Positions 9,554 to 18,620 of a stretch of DNA of 64,000 bases are shown here, in pieces. The first letter of the stretch is position 1. Every line of letters starts with the position of its first letter. The notes beneath the pieces were generated by a model. It was not told the origin of the DNA and did no database searches. It worked only from the letters and a program-made list of their open reading frames with translations. The position numbers were made by a program, and so were the translations under genes. Source of the stretch: Lithodes maja. Taxonomy: Eukaryota; Arthropoda; Malacostraca; Decapoda; Lithodidae. Where the stretch lies: contig JBAKBP010003226.1 of assembly GCA_037953745.1 (NCBI GenBank), positions 93,780 to 157,779 on the forward strand, read 5' to 3'.

Positions 9554-12146
9554 ACAACTTTGTGATATTACCGGGTATGTAATTAGGTTAGCCATTCTAT
9601 TTGTTTTATCCAAAGCTTCTATTTTCTGGGTTTTAAAACATTTTGTATTATCATTAATTTGTATTCCTAGATATTTAATTTGTTTTACCACTTCTATTTC
9701 TCGTATATTGTTTGGTTTGTTTTTCATATTAAATATTAGGATTTTACTTTTGTCTTTATTTATACTTAAGCCACACTCTCCACCTATCTCTATTAATTTA
9801 TCTATTACTCTTTCTGCTTCCTGAATTGTATGAGCCAAGAGTAGCCCGTCATCGGCATAAAACAATTAATTTATTTTGAAACACTCATCTACAAACCTTC
9901 TTTTATTTTCTAACTGCTTAATTATCTCATAAGTTATTAATTTAAATAATGTTGTGGACCCCGTACAGCCTTGTCTGATGCCGCTTGTTACCTTAATCTC
10001 CGTCTCATTTACTTGCCCCTTATTTATAATTGTACTATCTTCTTTATATATGTTACTTACTATGTCTATAACATTTGAATTTATATTGTAATCTTTTAAT
10101 ACTTTTATCAGTTTCTCCCTTCTGATGGAGTCATAGGCCTTTTTAAAGTCTATTGAGATTACTATGAGTGACATATTTTGCTTAAATATTTTATCTATAC
10201 AGTATTTCAATATAAAAAATATTATTTTCGATTCTACCCTTATTTGTAAACCCACTCTGTGTCTCCCTTACCTCTCCATTCTCCCTAATGTGTTCTTCTA
10301 TTTTATTTTTAATTGCTGTCATGAAAAGTTTATATGATATGTCTGTTAGAGCGATTGGCCTCAATTCATTTACCTTTGGTTTATTTACTTTTGGTAACAT
10401 AACAGTTTTTTACTTCTTCCACTCTTCTGGAATTACATTTGTGTCCATAATATTATTAAAGCACATTGCAAGTTTTTCTAAGCACTTATCACTTTGTGAC
10501 AATGCTTTATATAACTCAGGTTTCATTGCATCAGGGCCTGCTGCTTTTCTATTCTTTAATTTCTTTATATTTTCCTTTAATTCTCCCACTGTAATGTTTG
10601 GTTTCTCCATGTAGTTTATGTTTTTATTAACTCTTAAAGCCATTTCCATGTGTTCCCGTAACTCCTCTGTAACTGTGACTGATTGTATGTTATAATTGTG
10701 TTCATCATTTACATTCATCCCTATTTTAAATAATTTACCTTCTTGCCTGTCCTCCATTTCTTTCTCTTTTAATTCTCTATATTCCCTATTTATATCCTCA
10801 TTCCAAACTTCCTCGATGTTATTGTCATGCATTTTATATATACCACTCCAAAACATATTTAATTCCTCTACAGCCCTTTTATCTGACAATACTTCTCCTT
10901 CATCGTTATAAAGTTTTAAGTCTTTTATTTCGTTTTGACTTTTGTTTCTTAGTTTATTTATATATTTCCACATCTTTTTACTCGCATCTCCTCCCTCTAT
11001 TATCTCTCTAGTCTTTTTCCTCTCATGTATATAAATGGCTTCCCTGATCTCTTTCTGTACTTTACTTTTTTGTTCCAAGAAAAGTATGTTACTTCTCTCC
11101 TCTTCCTCTCTATTTTTAGCATTTCTTCTTAATCTATTATAATATCTCCTCTTTTTTATACCTTTTCTAATACTGTCATTCATCCATGGTGCCTCTTGTT
11201 TTATTTTGTCTCTTCCTAATCTCCTCCTATAGGTAGTTTTAAGTATATCATCAGCTGTCTCCTTCATTACTCTATTGAAGACTCTTATATCGTTACTCTC
11301 TTCTCTAGTTATTCTATTTTCTAGTTCCCTAATAAATTTGACTATGGTCTCCTCGTTTGTTTTATAGTATTCTTTTGTTTCCCATTTCTTCCCTTTAAAG
11401 GATTTACTATTTGAATTATTCCACTCAAAATATACCTCAATAAGGTTATGGTCTGACAGATCATAGACGTCTTGCTTTTCATCTATTTTCATACTTTTAA
11501 AATCTTCATACATTTTATCTGAAATTAAAACATAATCTATTACGCTAGATTGCTCGTTTCTTCGCCATGTTATCTCCCCATTACACTCCTGGTCATCATT
11601 TAACATATTTAATTTAAATGTATCCATCAAATCTAGTATAATGTGTCCATTATAATTTAGTTTTTGTTTACCTTTGAACCCTACAAGGGCATTCATGTCA
11701 CCTAATATTATAACTCTTTCATCTTCCATTTGGTCTAAATGTCTCTCTATCTCCTTCTTCATTTCATCATTCCTTACCTTATCATTTACAGAAAGGTATA
11801 ACAAGAACAAGTGTACAAATTTCCCATGTATAGATCCTTTTACATAAAGTAAATCTTTATTTTTACACTCTACCTTGCTTAAACTTACTTTATCTGTTGT
11901 TTCAAAGAGTAACATTAAACCACCACCCTTCCTATCATTAATATTCCTCATACTTTCAATTACTTCAAATCCACCCACCAAAATGTTTCTTATTTTAAAT
12001 TGTGTCTCAGTTAGACAAAGAAAAATATTGTTATTATTATTATTATTATAGGTAACTAAACCCTTTAATTTTTCATATTTTGCTTTAGTCAATCCTTGTC
12101 CATTTATTAATTTAAATACTAAATACTCACTCCCCTTCGTCTTATT
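9554..12146 (-). pseudogene. LINE ORF2 N-terminal part: endonuclease and RT
   Basis: From 12146 leftward the frame is open to a TAA at 10410-10408 (about 579 codons) and encodes an APE endonuclease (LTETQ, GDMNA, SDHNL) and the start of RT (RKAAGPDAMKPEL). After the TAA the same frame continues to about 10191 (LRPIALTD, QSGFT), then a frameshift leads to motif A (DFKKAYDS), a degenerate SGIRQGCTGST, another in-frame TAA at 9868-9866, and FYADDGLLL just beyond it. No methionine starts ORF2; the frame is continuous with ORF1 except for one TGA. An in-frame ATT run at 12028-12049 gives seven Asn inside the endonuclease. Confidence 0.8.
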
Positions 12147-13265
12147 TCAGTCTTTGTTATCTTGCTCTTCCTCATCCTCCGATTCAAGGTCTGGCATAAG
12201 TTCCTCCTTCTCCTCCTCCTTCCTCTTAGGGACCTCCTGCCTTGGCCTAGGACTAGGGTTACCAATATTGTATTCAAATCTGGGTCTGCCATCTTCTGTA
12301 ACTCTTATCACCTCGTTCCTTCGAATTATCCACCTTCCTCCCATCTGCCGTTTGGCTTTAAGTTCTACCACTAATTCCTTGTTTTTCAACCTTTCTTCCT
12401 TTGTTAGATCTGGTGATATTCCTATCGTCTTTGCTCCAAGTTCTTCCCTATTTCTAAGTCTTTTGGCATTACTGAGCATAGCCCACTTCATCCCCTCTTT
12501 CTCAAATGTTACCAACACTGGCCTAACCCTACCGTCAAATTTCTTTCCTAACCTAATTACTTTCATAATTTTATATTCCTTCACTTCTAAATATTCCTTA
12601 AACAGCACATCACAGCTCTCTTTGTCATCAGTTTCCCTCTCCTTCCCATCTGTTTTTTCTGACTCAGGTATGTTATACACCACTAAATTATTTCTACGCC
12701 GCTCTCCCTCTTGTTTTTCTTCTATTTTCTTCATGACCTTCTCTACAGTAGCTTCTACAACATCTTCCTTCTCATCCCACTTTTTCTCCATGTCCATCAT
12801 CCTCTTTCCTAACATTACATTCTGTTCCTTTATCCTACTCATCTCCGTTCTCATTTTATTATTTTCATCCTTTAGCCTATCCATCTCGGCTATCATGTCT
12901 TTCACCACCCTCTTACATCCGTCACAGAACCACGAACATTCTCCACTCCCACTGTTAATCTCATTATACAACCCGTCACTTATTTTTGTGCACCCTTGAT
13001 GATACCATACTTTAAATTTTTCGCATTCCACAGCCTTATCAGAACCCTTGACATTGTTGTTACACTTGCCGCACAAATCTCGCCTGGTCATTCCTCCATT
13101 TTTGTTGTTGTCACTCCTCGATGGCGTCCCGGTCCCTGCAGCGTCACCGCCGTTCTCGATGTCCTTGCAGTCGTCACATCTCTTATCTTTGTCAACTACA
13201 GCGAAATATCCGCAAGCCCCACACTTCTCGCGTTCGCTTGCTATTCTATTTGATTTTCTTGTCAT
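12147..13265 (-). CDS. LINE ORF1: PHD-like zinc finger, coiled coil, basic C-terminus
   Basis: 372 codons from ATG at 13265 to TGA at 12149-12147. Two paired-Cys sets occupy residues 16-36 (CGAC..CDDC) and 64-118 (CGKC..CEKF..WYHQGC..WFCDGC), the latter spaced like a PHD finger. A strongly charged heptad region (about 125-185) should form a coiled coil. Residues about 190-330 (RRRNNLVVYNIPES, then basic) resemble the RNA-binding part of LINE ORF1 proteins, and the tail is Glu/Asp-rich. Such proteins package LINE RNA. The ORF is undamaged although ORF2 is not. Confidence 0.8.
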   Translation of the reverse strand: MTRKSNRIASEREKCGACGYFAVVDKDKRCDDCKDIENGGDAAGTGTPSRSDNNKNGGMTRRDLCGKCNNNVKGSDKAVECEKFKVWYHQGCTKISDGLYNEINSGSGECSWFCDGCKRVVKDMIAEMDRLKDENNKMRTEMSRIKEQNVMLGKRMMDMEKKWDEKEDVVEATVEKVMKKIEEKQEGERRRNNLVVYNIPESEKTDGKERETDDKESCDVLFKEYLEVKEYKIMKVIRLGKKFDGRVRPVLVTFEKEGMKWAMLSNAKRLRNREELGAKTIGISPDLTKEERLKNKELVVELKAKRQMGGRWIIRRNEVIRVTEDGRPRFEYNIGNPSPRPRQEVPKRKEEEKEELMPDLESEDEEEQDNKD

Positions 13266-13744
13266 TGTTTGTCTATTTGGTCACTGTTTATGGATATTTT
13301 TTATCAGAAAGTTCAGAGCACGTCACGCAACCTTCAACTTCAACTTCAACTAATGGAACTGAAATTGTGTACATCGACTTCCAAACCGATCTGATGATCT
13401 CTGAACTTTGAAATAATTGTAATAGTTTCGAAATCTGACCTTGATCATTAGCTGCATTTTGTGTCACCCCAAAGTCTGATAACCCACTCTCATTAAAGTG
13501 TGGTGGCACAAAATGACAAGGGGCAATCCAGACTTTTAAATATATACATTATATGGACAACCTTTCCTGACTATTTTTGTAATGCCCTCGAAAATATCCC
13601 GCAACCCCAATAATGTACTACCCGAGTTGACGTCAGGTATAGTGTAAAATAGTCGTTGATGGGAAGTCCAATAAAACTCCTCACGTGAAACACCACGAGA
13701 CTATCACCTGGTTCTTACAAATCGGACTAAGGTTACTATACTTT
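13266..13744. other. 5' flank of the minus-strand LINE
   Basis: No supported ORF. The left part probably includes the LINE 5' UTR (it has a (CTTCAA)-like stretch near 13335). I see no terminal repeat or target duplication that would fix the element boundary. Confidence 0.4.
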
Positions 13745-14000
13745 TGTACGTCCGTGGTAGTACAATGGGTTAGCGCGTGGGCCTGGTTGACCTAGGGGCC
13801 ATGGTCACTAACCAGGGTTCAAACCCACCCAAGGCATATCAAAACCTATGGGTTTTTAGGAGGGTTAAACTCCCTTCAGAGGTTCGAGCCCCGTGCCAGG
13901 CATCAGGAAAGGTTGGCCTGGGGAGTTTTCAGGAGACCATGAATTCCCTTCACACCCAGCATTTCAAAACTCATCGACAAAATAAAAGCGAAATAGCGTA
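13745..14000 (+). mobile_element. tRNA-headed SINE, family 1
   Basis: A pol III type-2 promoter pair is visible: box A-like TAGTACAATGG at 13758-13768 and box B GGTTCAAAC at 13816-13824. Spacing of 58 bases suits a tRNA head with a long variable arm. The body runs through GGTTCGAGCCCC at about 13880 to AT-rich sequence near 13990. No acceptor-stem pairing is obvious, so it is not called a functional tRNA. Ends are approximate. Confidence 0.55.
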
Positions 14001-14679
14001 ATATACCAAATATCATGAGGTATGTCAGGGACTGGAATAATCGACAACAGAACATATCGGCAATAAATTTGAATATATACAATTTAAGATGTATTGTGAC
14101 ATTACATATTAGGTGAAATTTTACAACATATTTATTTGTTTAATATTAGAGCAAGAAATAATCGCATACATAGAAATTTCAATAATTCTGAGGAGGAGTG
14201 ACGGATTAATTACCGTGACGAACACTGATTTTCTGAACTTGACTCTTGGGAAGACGACGTCAAGGTCACGAGGCTACAAGCACATGCTCCGCAGCTCGGC
14301 CAATTCTCCCTCACTACCCTCAGCACTCCCCACGCAGCCGTGGTGCTTTGCTAAACTCTGACAAATGTTATGATATTTATACATATGCGTGTAGGCCTAC
14401 TGTTACTTAGTAATATTGTATTGTGTAACCTAATCAACCCGAATGATATAAATTTAAGTAAGAATAGCCTACACCGAAATATAATCGTGATTAGGCGCGA
14501 ATGGAGTGGCACCGCGGCTGCGGCCATGTGTTGCAATGTTTATAAACAACACGCTTTAGGCCTACATATCAAGATCTATAATTAATGATCCATCATTTCG
14601 ATATTATTTTGATCTAGTTAAATTTGTAAAAAAATTGTGATGACTATTCCTATAATATAACCACTTACTTTGAGGTATT
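14001..14679. other. Unassigned AT-rich interval
   Basis: No coding potential, RNA gene or repeat that I can support. Short ORFs here lack any recognisable motif. Confidence 0.5.
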
Positions 14680-14904
14680 TGTTATGCCCGGTCCAAATTG
14701 GAACGCGAGATATTCTTTGTACAATGAGCAGCTCTCTAACTGGATAGGTATACCTTAAACTTTAAATAAAGAGACAACACGGCAGGATAATAAGCACACA
14801 GGTAACAAGTTAACATGGGTTTTATTCACTTTAACACCTGGTTCATGGAGGAGCAAGACTAAATTATATTTTATACCTGTAACCTGGAGATCATCAACAA
14901 CAAT

Positions 14905-15382
14905 AGGGGAGGTGTGGTGGAGTGGTCATGCCACTGGATTGGTAATCCAATGGACCCGGGTTCAAATCCCGATATGTCAATGGGAAGATATTATTGGGAT
15001 TTAATTTGTGCTGTACCTAGTATCAGTGCATTACCACAAAGCCCACCGAAATGCCAAAAAAATACCCTCATTGTTCCCTGATTAAATAACACTGTATGAA
15101 TATTCCCATATTCAAAATATGTTACAGGGGGACAATGCCTAGTGAGTTCACTGCTCAATAGGTGGCGTTCTACGAGTGAGGGTCTGAGTCTGGAGGGTGA
15201 GACGGTGAAGCACTTGAGCGAAGCAACCAGCCGCTTCAGAGATGGAGCTGCTTCGAGCCATGATGGATGCTTCACATGTCTCACTCCCCAGACTGGAACA
15301 AGACCTCACGGGCTTCACCGTGTTGAGCGGTGGAATGTACAGGCTCTCAGCCTATGCCCGAGAGGGAGTAGTTGGAATATAG

Positions 15383-15415
<33 letters not shown>
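14905..15415 (+). mobile_element. tRNA-headed SINE, family 2, copy A
   Basis: Begins AGGGGAGGTG. Box A TGGTGGAGTGG (14915-14925) and box B GGTTCAAATCC (14959-14969) are canonical and 44 bases apart, as in a class I tRNA; the anticodon-like loop reads GGT (Thr-like). A body of about 420 bp ends in 33 A (15383-15415). Copies B (40595-41153) and C (57971-58533, minus) share the head, body and poly(A). The body includes a stretch with CAGACTGGAACAAGACCTCAC. Such elements are mobilised by a LINE in trans. Confidence 0.85.
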
Positions 15416-15417
<2 letters not shown>

Positions 15418-15792
15418 AGAATAATTAAGACACACAATAATAAGGTTATCAAGTAAGCAATAGGAGTCAGACAATGGGTCCGGACTCAAGGTAATAATAA
15501 TACTCCTAGGATACAATTATAAGGTATCCAAAATGGTGGAGGTACACCTCCTACCCAAATAGATCTCCGAGAGGATCTCAACAAAAGACAAGAATGCAGT
15601 AATGGCAAATGCCGTCTGGATCATGCAATGATGTCCCCAGCATATAGTGACATTAACTGACTCTAAAGCAATAATGGCCAAGTGGTCATCAACAATGAAG
15701 TGGGCTCGGAAAGGCTCACTGTCACGGGATCGTGCCTGAGATATATATAGCTAGACATATTAGAGAGTCGAGGGGGGTGCGGGGAGAGTATA

Positions 15793-15804
15793 GAGAGAGA
15801 GAGA
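15793..15804 (+). promoter_or_regulatory. GAGA tract upstream of heat shock elements
   Basis: Six tandem GA units about 40 bases upstream of the HSE array. In arthropod heat-shock promoters, GAGA-factor sites keep chromatin open next to HSEs; that function is inferred here from the arrangement only. Confidence 0.5.
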
Positions 15805-15842
15805 AGAGGGGGTGGGGACGTGCGGTCAGTAACTTTGGTCAA

Positions 15843-15880
15843 GAAGGTTCTCGAACCTTCGAGAAGGTTCGAGAAGGTCC
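15843..15880 (+). promoter_or_regulatory. Heat shock element array (seven alternating nGAAn units)
   Basis: GAA/TTC half-sites alternate with exact 5-bp phasing: GAA 15843, TTC 15848, GAA 15853, TTC 15858, GAA 15863, TTC 15868, GAA 15873, then an imperfect TCC 15878. This is the consensus binding site for HSF trimers. It lies about 60 bp upstream of a TATA box (15940-15950) and downstream of a GAGA tract, the order seen in insect hsp70 promoters. Chance occurrence of seven phased units is very unlikely. Confidence 0.8.
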
Positions 15881-15939
15881 TAGATGTTCTTTCCTTTTCC
15901 CGCCAATTCTTCAAGCATACGCTTGTTCCAAACCGAGGG

Positions 15940-15950
15940 TATAAATAAAG
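15940..15950 (+). promoter_or_regulatory. TATA box of the LTR promoter
   Basis: TATAAATAAAG, a strong TATA sequence, 65 bases after the last perfect HSE unit. Transcription would be expected to start near 15970. A splice-donor-like AAAGGTTAGT follows at about 16062-16071. Confidence 0.6.
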
Positions 15951-16367
15951 CAGGAGAGGGGAACGCAGTCCTTAGTCCCCCAGTTGGTGCCAGCGAGTGA
16001 AGTGCTTGTGAGTGTGGAGTGGCGACCAGGGTGATGCGGCACCCTCCTTCGACCATGTGTAAAGGTTAGTATATAGTGTTATTATATAAGTAATCTGATG
16101 TGCTAGACGCGGTCATTAATATGCGATAAGGGTAAATTCAAGGGAGGGTTAATTGTTTTACCTGGTATATAGGACTCCGTTAGGCTAGTGGTATCAGATT
16201 AGTGACGGGTAATTTTAGGAGTGAGTTTGACTGAGTGTGGCTCAGTCAAGGCTCTAGTTAATTAAATTAGAGGGGTTAATTAAGTTAGTTAAACATTTGG
16301 ATAGAAGGAGCGAGTGGTGTGTGAATGTAATCTCCGATTCATTTTCATCAATTTGTGTCTCTTATTC

Positions 16368-16373
16368 AATAAA
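16368..16373 (+). terminator. AATAAA polyadenylation signal in the LTR
   Basis: AATAAA about 400 bases after the predicted start, where the end of an R region is expected. It is the only such hexamer in a sensible place between the TATA box and the LTR edge. Confidence 0.45.
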
Positions 16374-16680
16374 CCGTTTTAATAGAATGTTTGTTTAATT
16401 TATCATTGTTAATTGTTAAATAACAGTTTTCTAATAACATAGTCCCATCGCGTTAATAATTGAACAGCCTTTATATATCTATATAAATCTATATATACAC
16501 ACACCGTTAATCCTGTAAGCTGGCCGAACAACAAAATATACTGTATCGATCGGTATAAATATATTGGATAGGCGTGTCTTTGATTTGTATCCCGGGTAAT
16601 TAATTAAGGAATATTTTCCTACGAGATCCTTTATCTTAGTGGCCCAATTTATATACAAATCAGGGAGGCGACATATTACA

Positions 16681-17452
16681 ACTGGAGACCGTGATCAGGA
16701 CCAGTTTTCGATGCGGATGTGTTAGATAAAAATAGATAGGCATAGGCTAGGATAGCATTGTTGTTGTGTTAGAAAGAAGGTGAGCCATGGGGGAATTTTT
16801 CCCTCCCTCCTTCTTCTTCCACCCGCGTGGTCACTTCTGACCGTGGGCTTGGGTAAATTTTAAACATCTTTTCTCATCGCTTGTGTATAATAATAATATT
16901 TATAGATTATACAATTTCGGCTATCGAGAAATAATTGTGTTCCATCAATTTTGTTTCGCTGTATAATAATTGATCTCTGCTTGTTTTTTTGTTTTTTTGT
17001 CGTTAAGAATTTCGTCTGTGTGATTTTTTTTTTTTTCGCCATTCGTGCGTCGTACGCAAGTGCTGCGATCGTCCGATTAAATGGAGGGAAGGGGATTGTA
17101 ATCTAATTAACTGTTGTCGGTTTTCATAGTTTTTTTTTTGGTTCGAAATTCTTGCGCAGTTGCAGTTATAGGGGTCAATTTTTTTTGTAGGGCGTAAACA
17201 TAATTTTTTTCTCCTTGTCTTATATCCGTTGTTCCTCTTTATCAATTCCTTCCTTTATTCCTCCCTCACATAACTCGTTCCAGGGGTAACGGAACCGTGC
17301 TATCTTAACTTTCTTTTGTCGTTCGTTGTTCATCTCAGATTAGGCTGATAGGATAGGGCTGGCTATTTTTTGTTGTTCCTTTCGGTGCTATTTGATTAGG
17401 CAGATAGGCTAGGACTTGCTTTTCCTGGTTCCTTTCACTCTTCGAGGGTACA
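16681..17452 (+). other. Primer-binding site and leader of gypsy element 1
   Basis: Starts with ACTGGAGACCGTGATC directly after the LTR edge, the usual place for tRNA priming of minus-strand DNA. The rest is a T-rich untranslated leader up to the gag ATG at 17453. The tRNA used cannot be named from sequence alone. Confidence 0.5.
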
Positions 17453-18553
17453 ATGGCGTCAATAAAAACCATCTACGAGGAAGCTGTAGAGCTAGGCCTC
17501 ACTGAGGAGAACCGAGAAGGCTACATAGATAGTAGAAAGGCTGAGGAGGAAGAAAAGAGGGAGAGGGAGAGGGAGAAACGAGCACAGGATAGGGAGGAGG
17601 CTAAGGCAGCGAGGGAACATGAGGTGGTTATGGCTGAGAGGGCTAGGGAGACTCACAGGGAAAAGGCGGCTGAGGCAGAGAGAGAGCATCAAAGGAAGCT
17701 CGATCTTGTTAAGGTTAAACCAGGGGATACGGGGGTCAACGGTCATGTGGATGCTCCTAAGGGGTTGCCACGCATCAAGCAGCCCATGTATAAGGTGGGT
17801 GATGATATAGAACCTTTCATAAGGAGGTTCGAAAGAACCGCAACGGCATATGCTCTTGACGAGACAGCCAAGGAAATACAATTCCTTTCACTCTTTGAGG
17901 GCCCGGCGCTCACACTGTTGAATCGCTTAGGGTCCGACAAGTCCGGTTATGGTGATATGAAGGCTGCGTTGGTCGAGGCATACGGGCTCACGGCACAGGC
18001 TGCCCGGCGGCAATTCGTATCTGCTAGGTTAGCTGAAAAGGAAACCGCTACCCAGTTCCTGGCTAGGCTTGAGGGTTATCTGGATGTCTGGGTAAACAAG
18101 GATAAGACTCCTGACAGTAGGGATGGGTTACGTGATCTCTTCCTGCGAACGCAGTTTGAGCTGTCGGCTCCGAATGACCTCGTGGCCCAGTTCAAACTGA
18201 GCAAGGTTACCTCGGCTAAGAGTATGGCGGCTGAGGCAGACGCATATTTTGAGGCCCATGGGTACCAGCGGCGGAGAATGTTGAACGAGGGCGGTAACAA
18301 AGGCAAAGGCAACCCAGACCCGGGCCCCAAACAGGCCCAAGCAGGGGCACACGGGAAATGGAAGGGTCAGGGACCTCACAAGCCGAAATATTACTCCAAC
18401 TTAAAGGGTCAACAGGGTCAACAGGGTCAACAGGGTCAACGGTGGTCTGGAGATAACCGTCAACAAAGTTCGGCCGCTGCTTCTCAGACTGTACAGGCAG
18501 ACAGCAAGAATGGGGTGCTGACTAAATCACAAGGCACGTCCCACGACTTGTGA
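17453..18553 (+). CDS. Gypsy element 1 Gag
   Basis: 366 codons, ATG at 17453. Residues about 24-90 are a highly charged Glu/Arg/Lys helix (coiled coil). Residues about 110-270 form a capsid-like region (VGDDIEPFIRRFER, ATQFLARLEGYLD). The tail is Gly/Gln/Lys-rich with tandem GQQ units from a 9-bp repeat at about 18406-18440. No CCHC knuckle remains before the stop, so the nucleocapsid part is shortened or absent. Gag would assemble the particle in which reverse transcription occurs. It lies directly upstream of the protease-integrase frame. Confidence 0.75.
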   Translation: MASIKTIYEEAVELGLTEENREGYIDSRKAEEEEKREREREKRAQDREEAKAAREHEVVMAERARETHREKAAEAEREHQRKLDLVKVKPGDTGVNGHVDAPKGLPRIKQPMYKVGDDIEPFIRRFERTATAYALDETAKEIQFLSLFEGPALTLLNRLGSDKSGYGDMKAALVEAYGLTAQAARRQFVSARLAEKETATQFLARLEGYLDVWVNKDKTPDSRDGLRDLFLRTQFELSAPNDLVAQFKLSKVTSAKSMAAEADAYFEAHGYQRRRMLNEGGNKGKGNPDPGPKQAQAGAHGKWKGQGPHKPKYYSNLKGQQGQQGQQGQRWSGDNRQQSSAAASQTVQADSKNGVLTKSQGTSHDL

Positions 18554-18620
18554 CTTATAGCAGGGGGTGCTGGGATGGGAAAACAAAACACAGGGTTCCT
18601 AGTGCAGCCAGGTAGAGTAG

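Larger units (their letters stand above)
5484..13265 (-). mobile_element. Minus-strand two-ORF LINE (jockey/CR1 group), interrupted
   Basis: Read leftward: ORF1 (13265-12147), endonuclease-RT ORF2 (12146-9554), a plus-strand RTE insertion (about 6326-9547), then the ORF2 C-terminus (6321-5484). A PHD-type Cys/His region plus coiled coil in ORF1 and an APE endonuclease with RT and no RNase H in ORF2 fit the CR1/L2/jockey assemblage; the exact clade is not resolved. ORF2 carries at least two nonsense codons and two or more frameshifts, so the copy is dead. UTR limits beyond the coding parts are not defined. Confidence 0.75.
14680..16680 (+). mobile_element. Candidate 5' LTR of gypsy element 1 (with nested SINE)
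   Basis: The right edge is supported: the sequence ends ...ATTACA at 16680, followed by a primer-binding-like ACTGGAGACCGTG and then gag. Inside are a promoter (GAGA, heat shock elements, TATA at 15940) and an AATAAA at 16368-16373, the order U3-R-U5 expected of an LTR. The left edge at TGTTATG (14680) gives a TG...CA terminus but is a guess, because no second LTR exists downstream for comparison. Without the SINE (14905-15415) it would be about 1.5 kb. Confidence 0.45.

Noticed and set aside
12154..12999. 281-codon plus-strand Ser/Leu ORF
   Set aside because: Mirror of the charged coiled coil of the minus-strand LINE ORF1.
14905..14980. Functional tRNA-Thr-like gene
   Set aside because: Box A and box B are canonical, but the head is joined to a repeated 400-bp body with poly(A) and recurs at 40595 and 57971, so it is a SINE.
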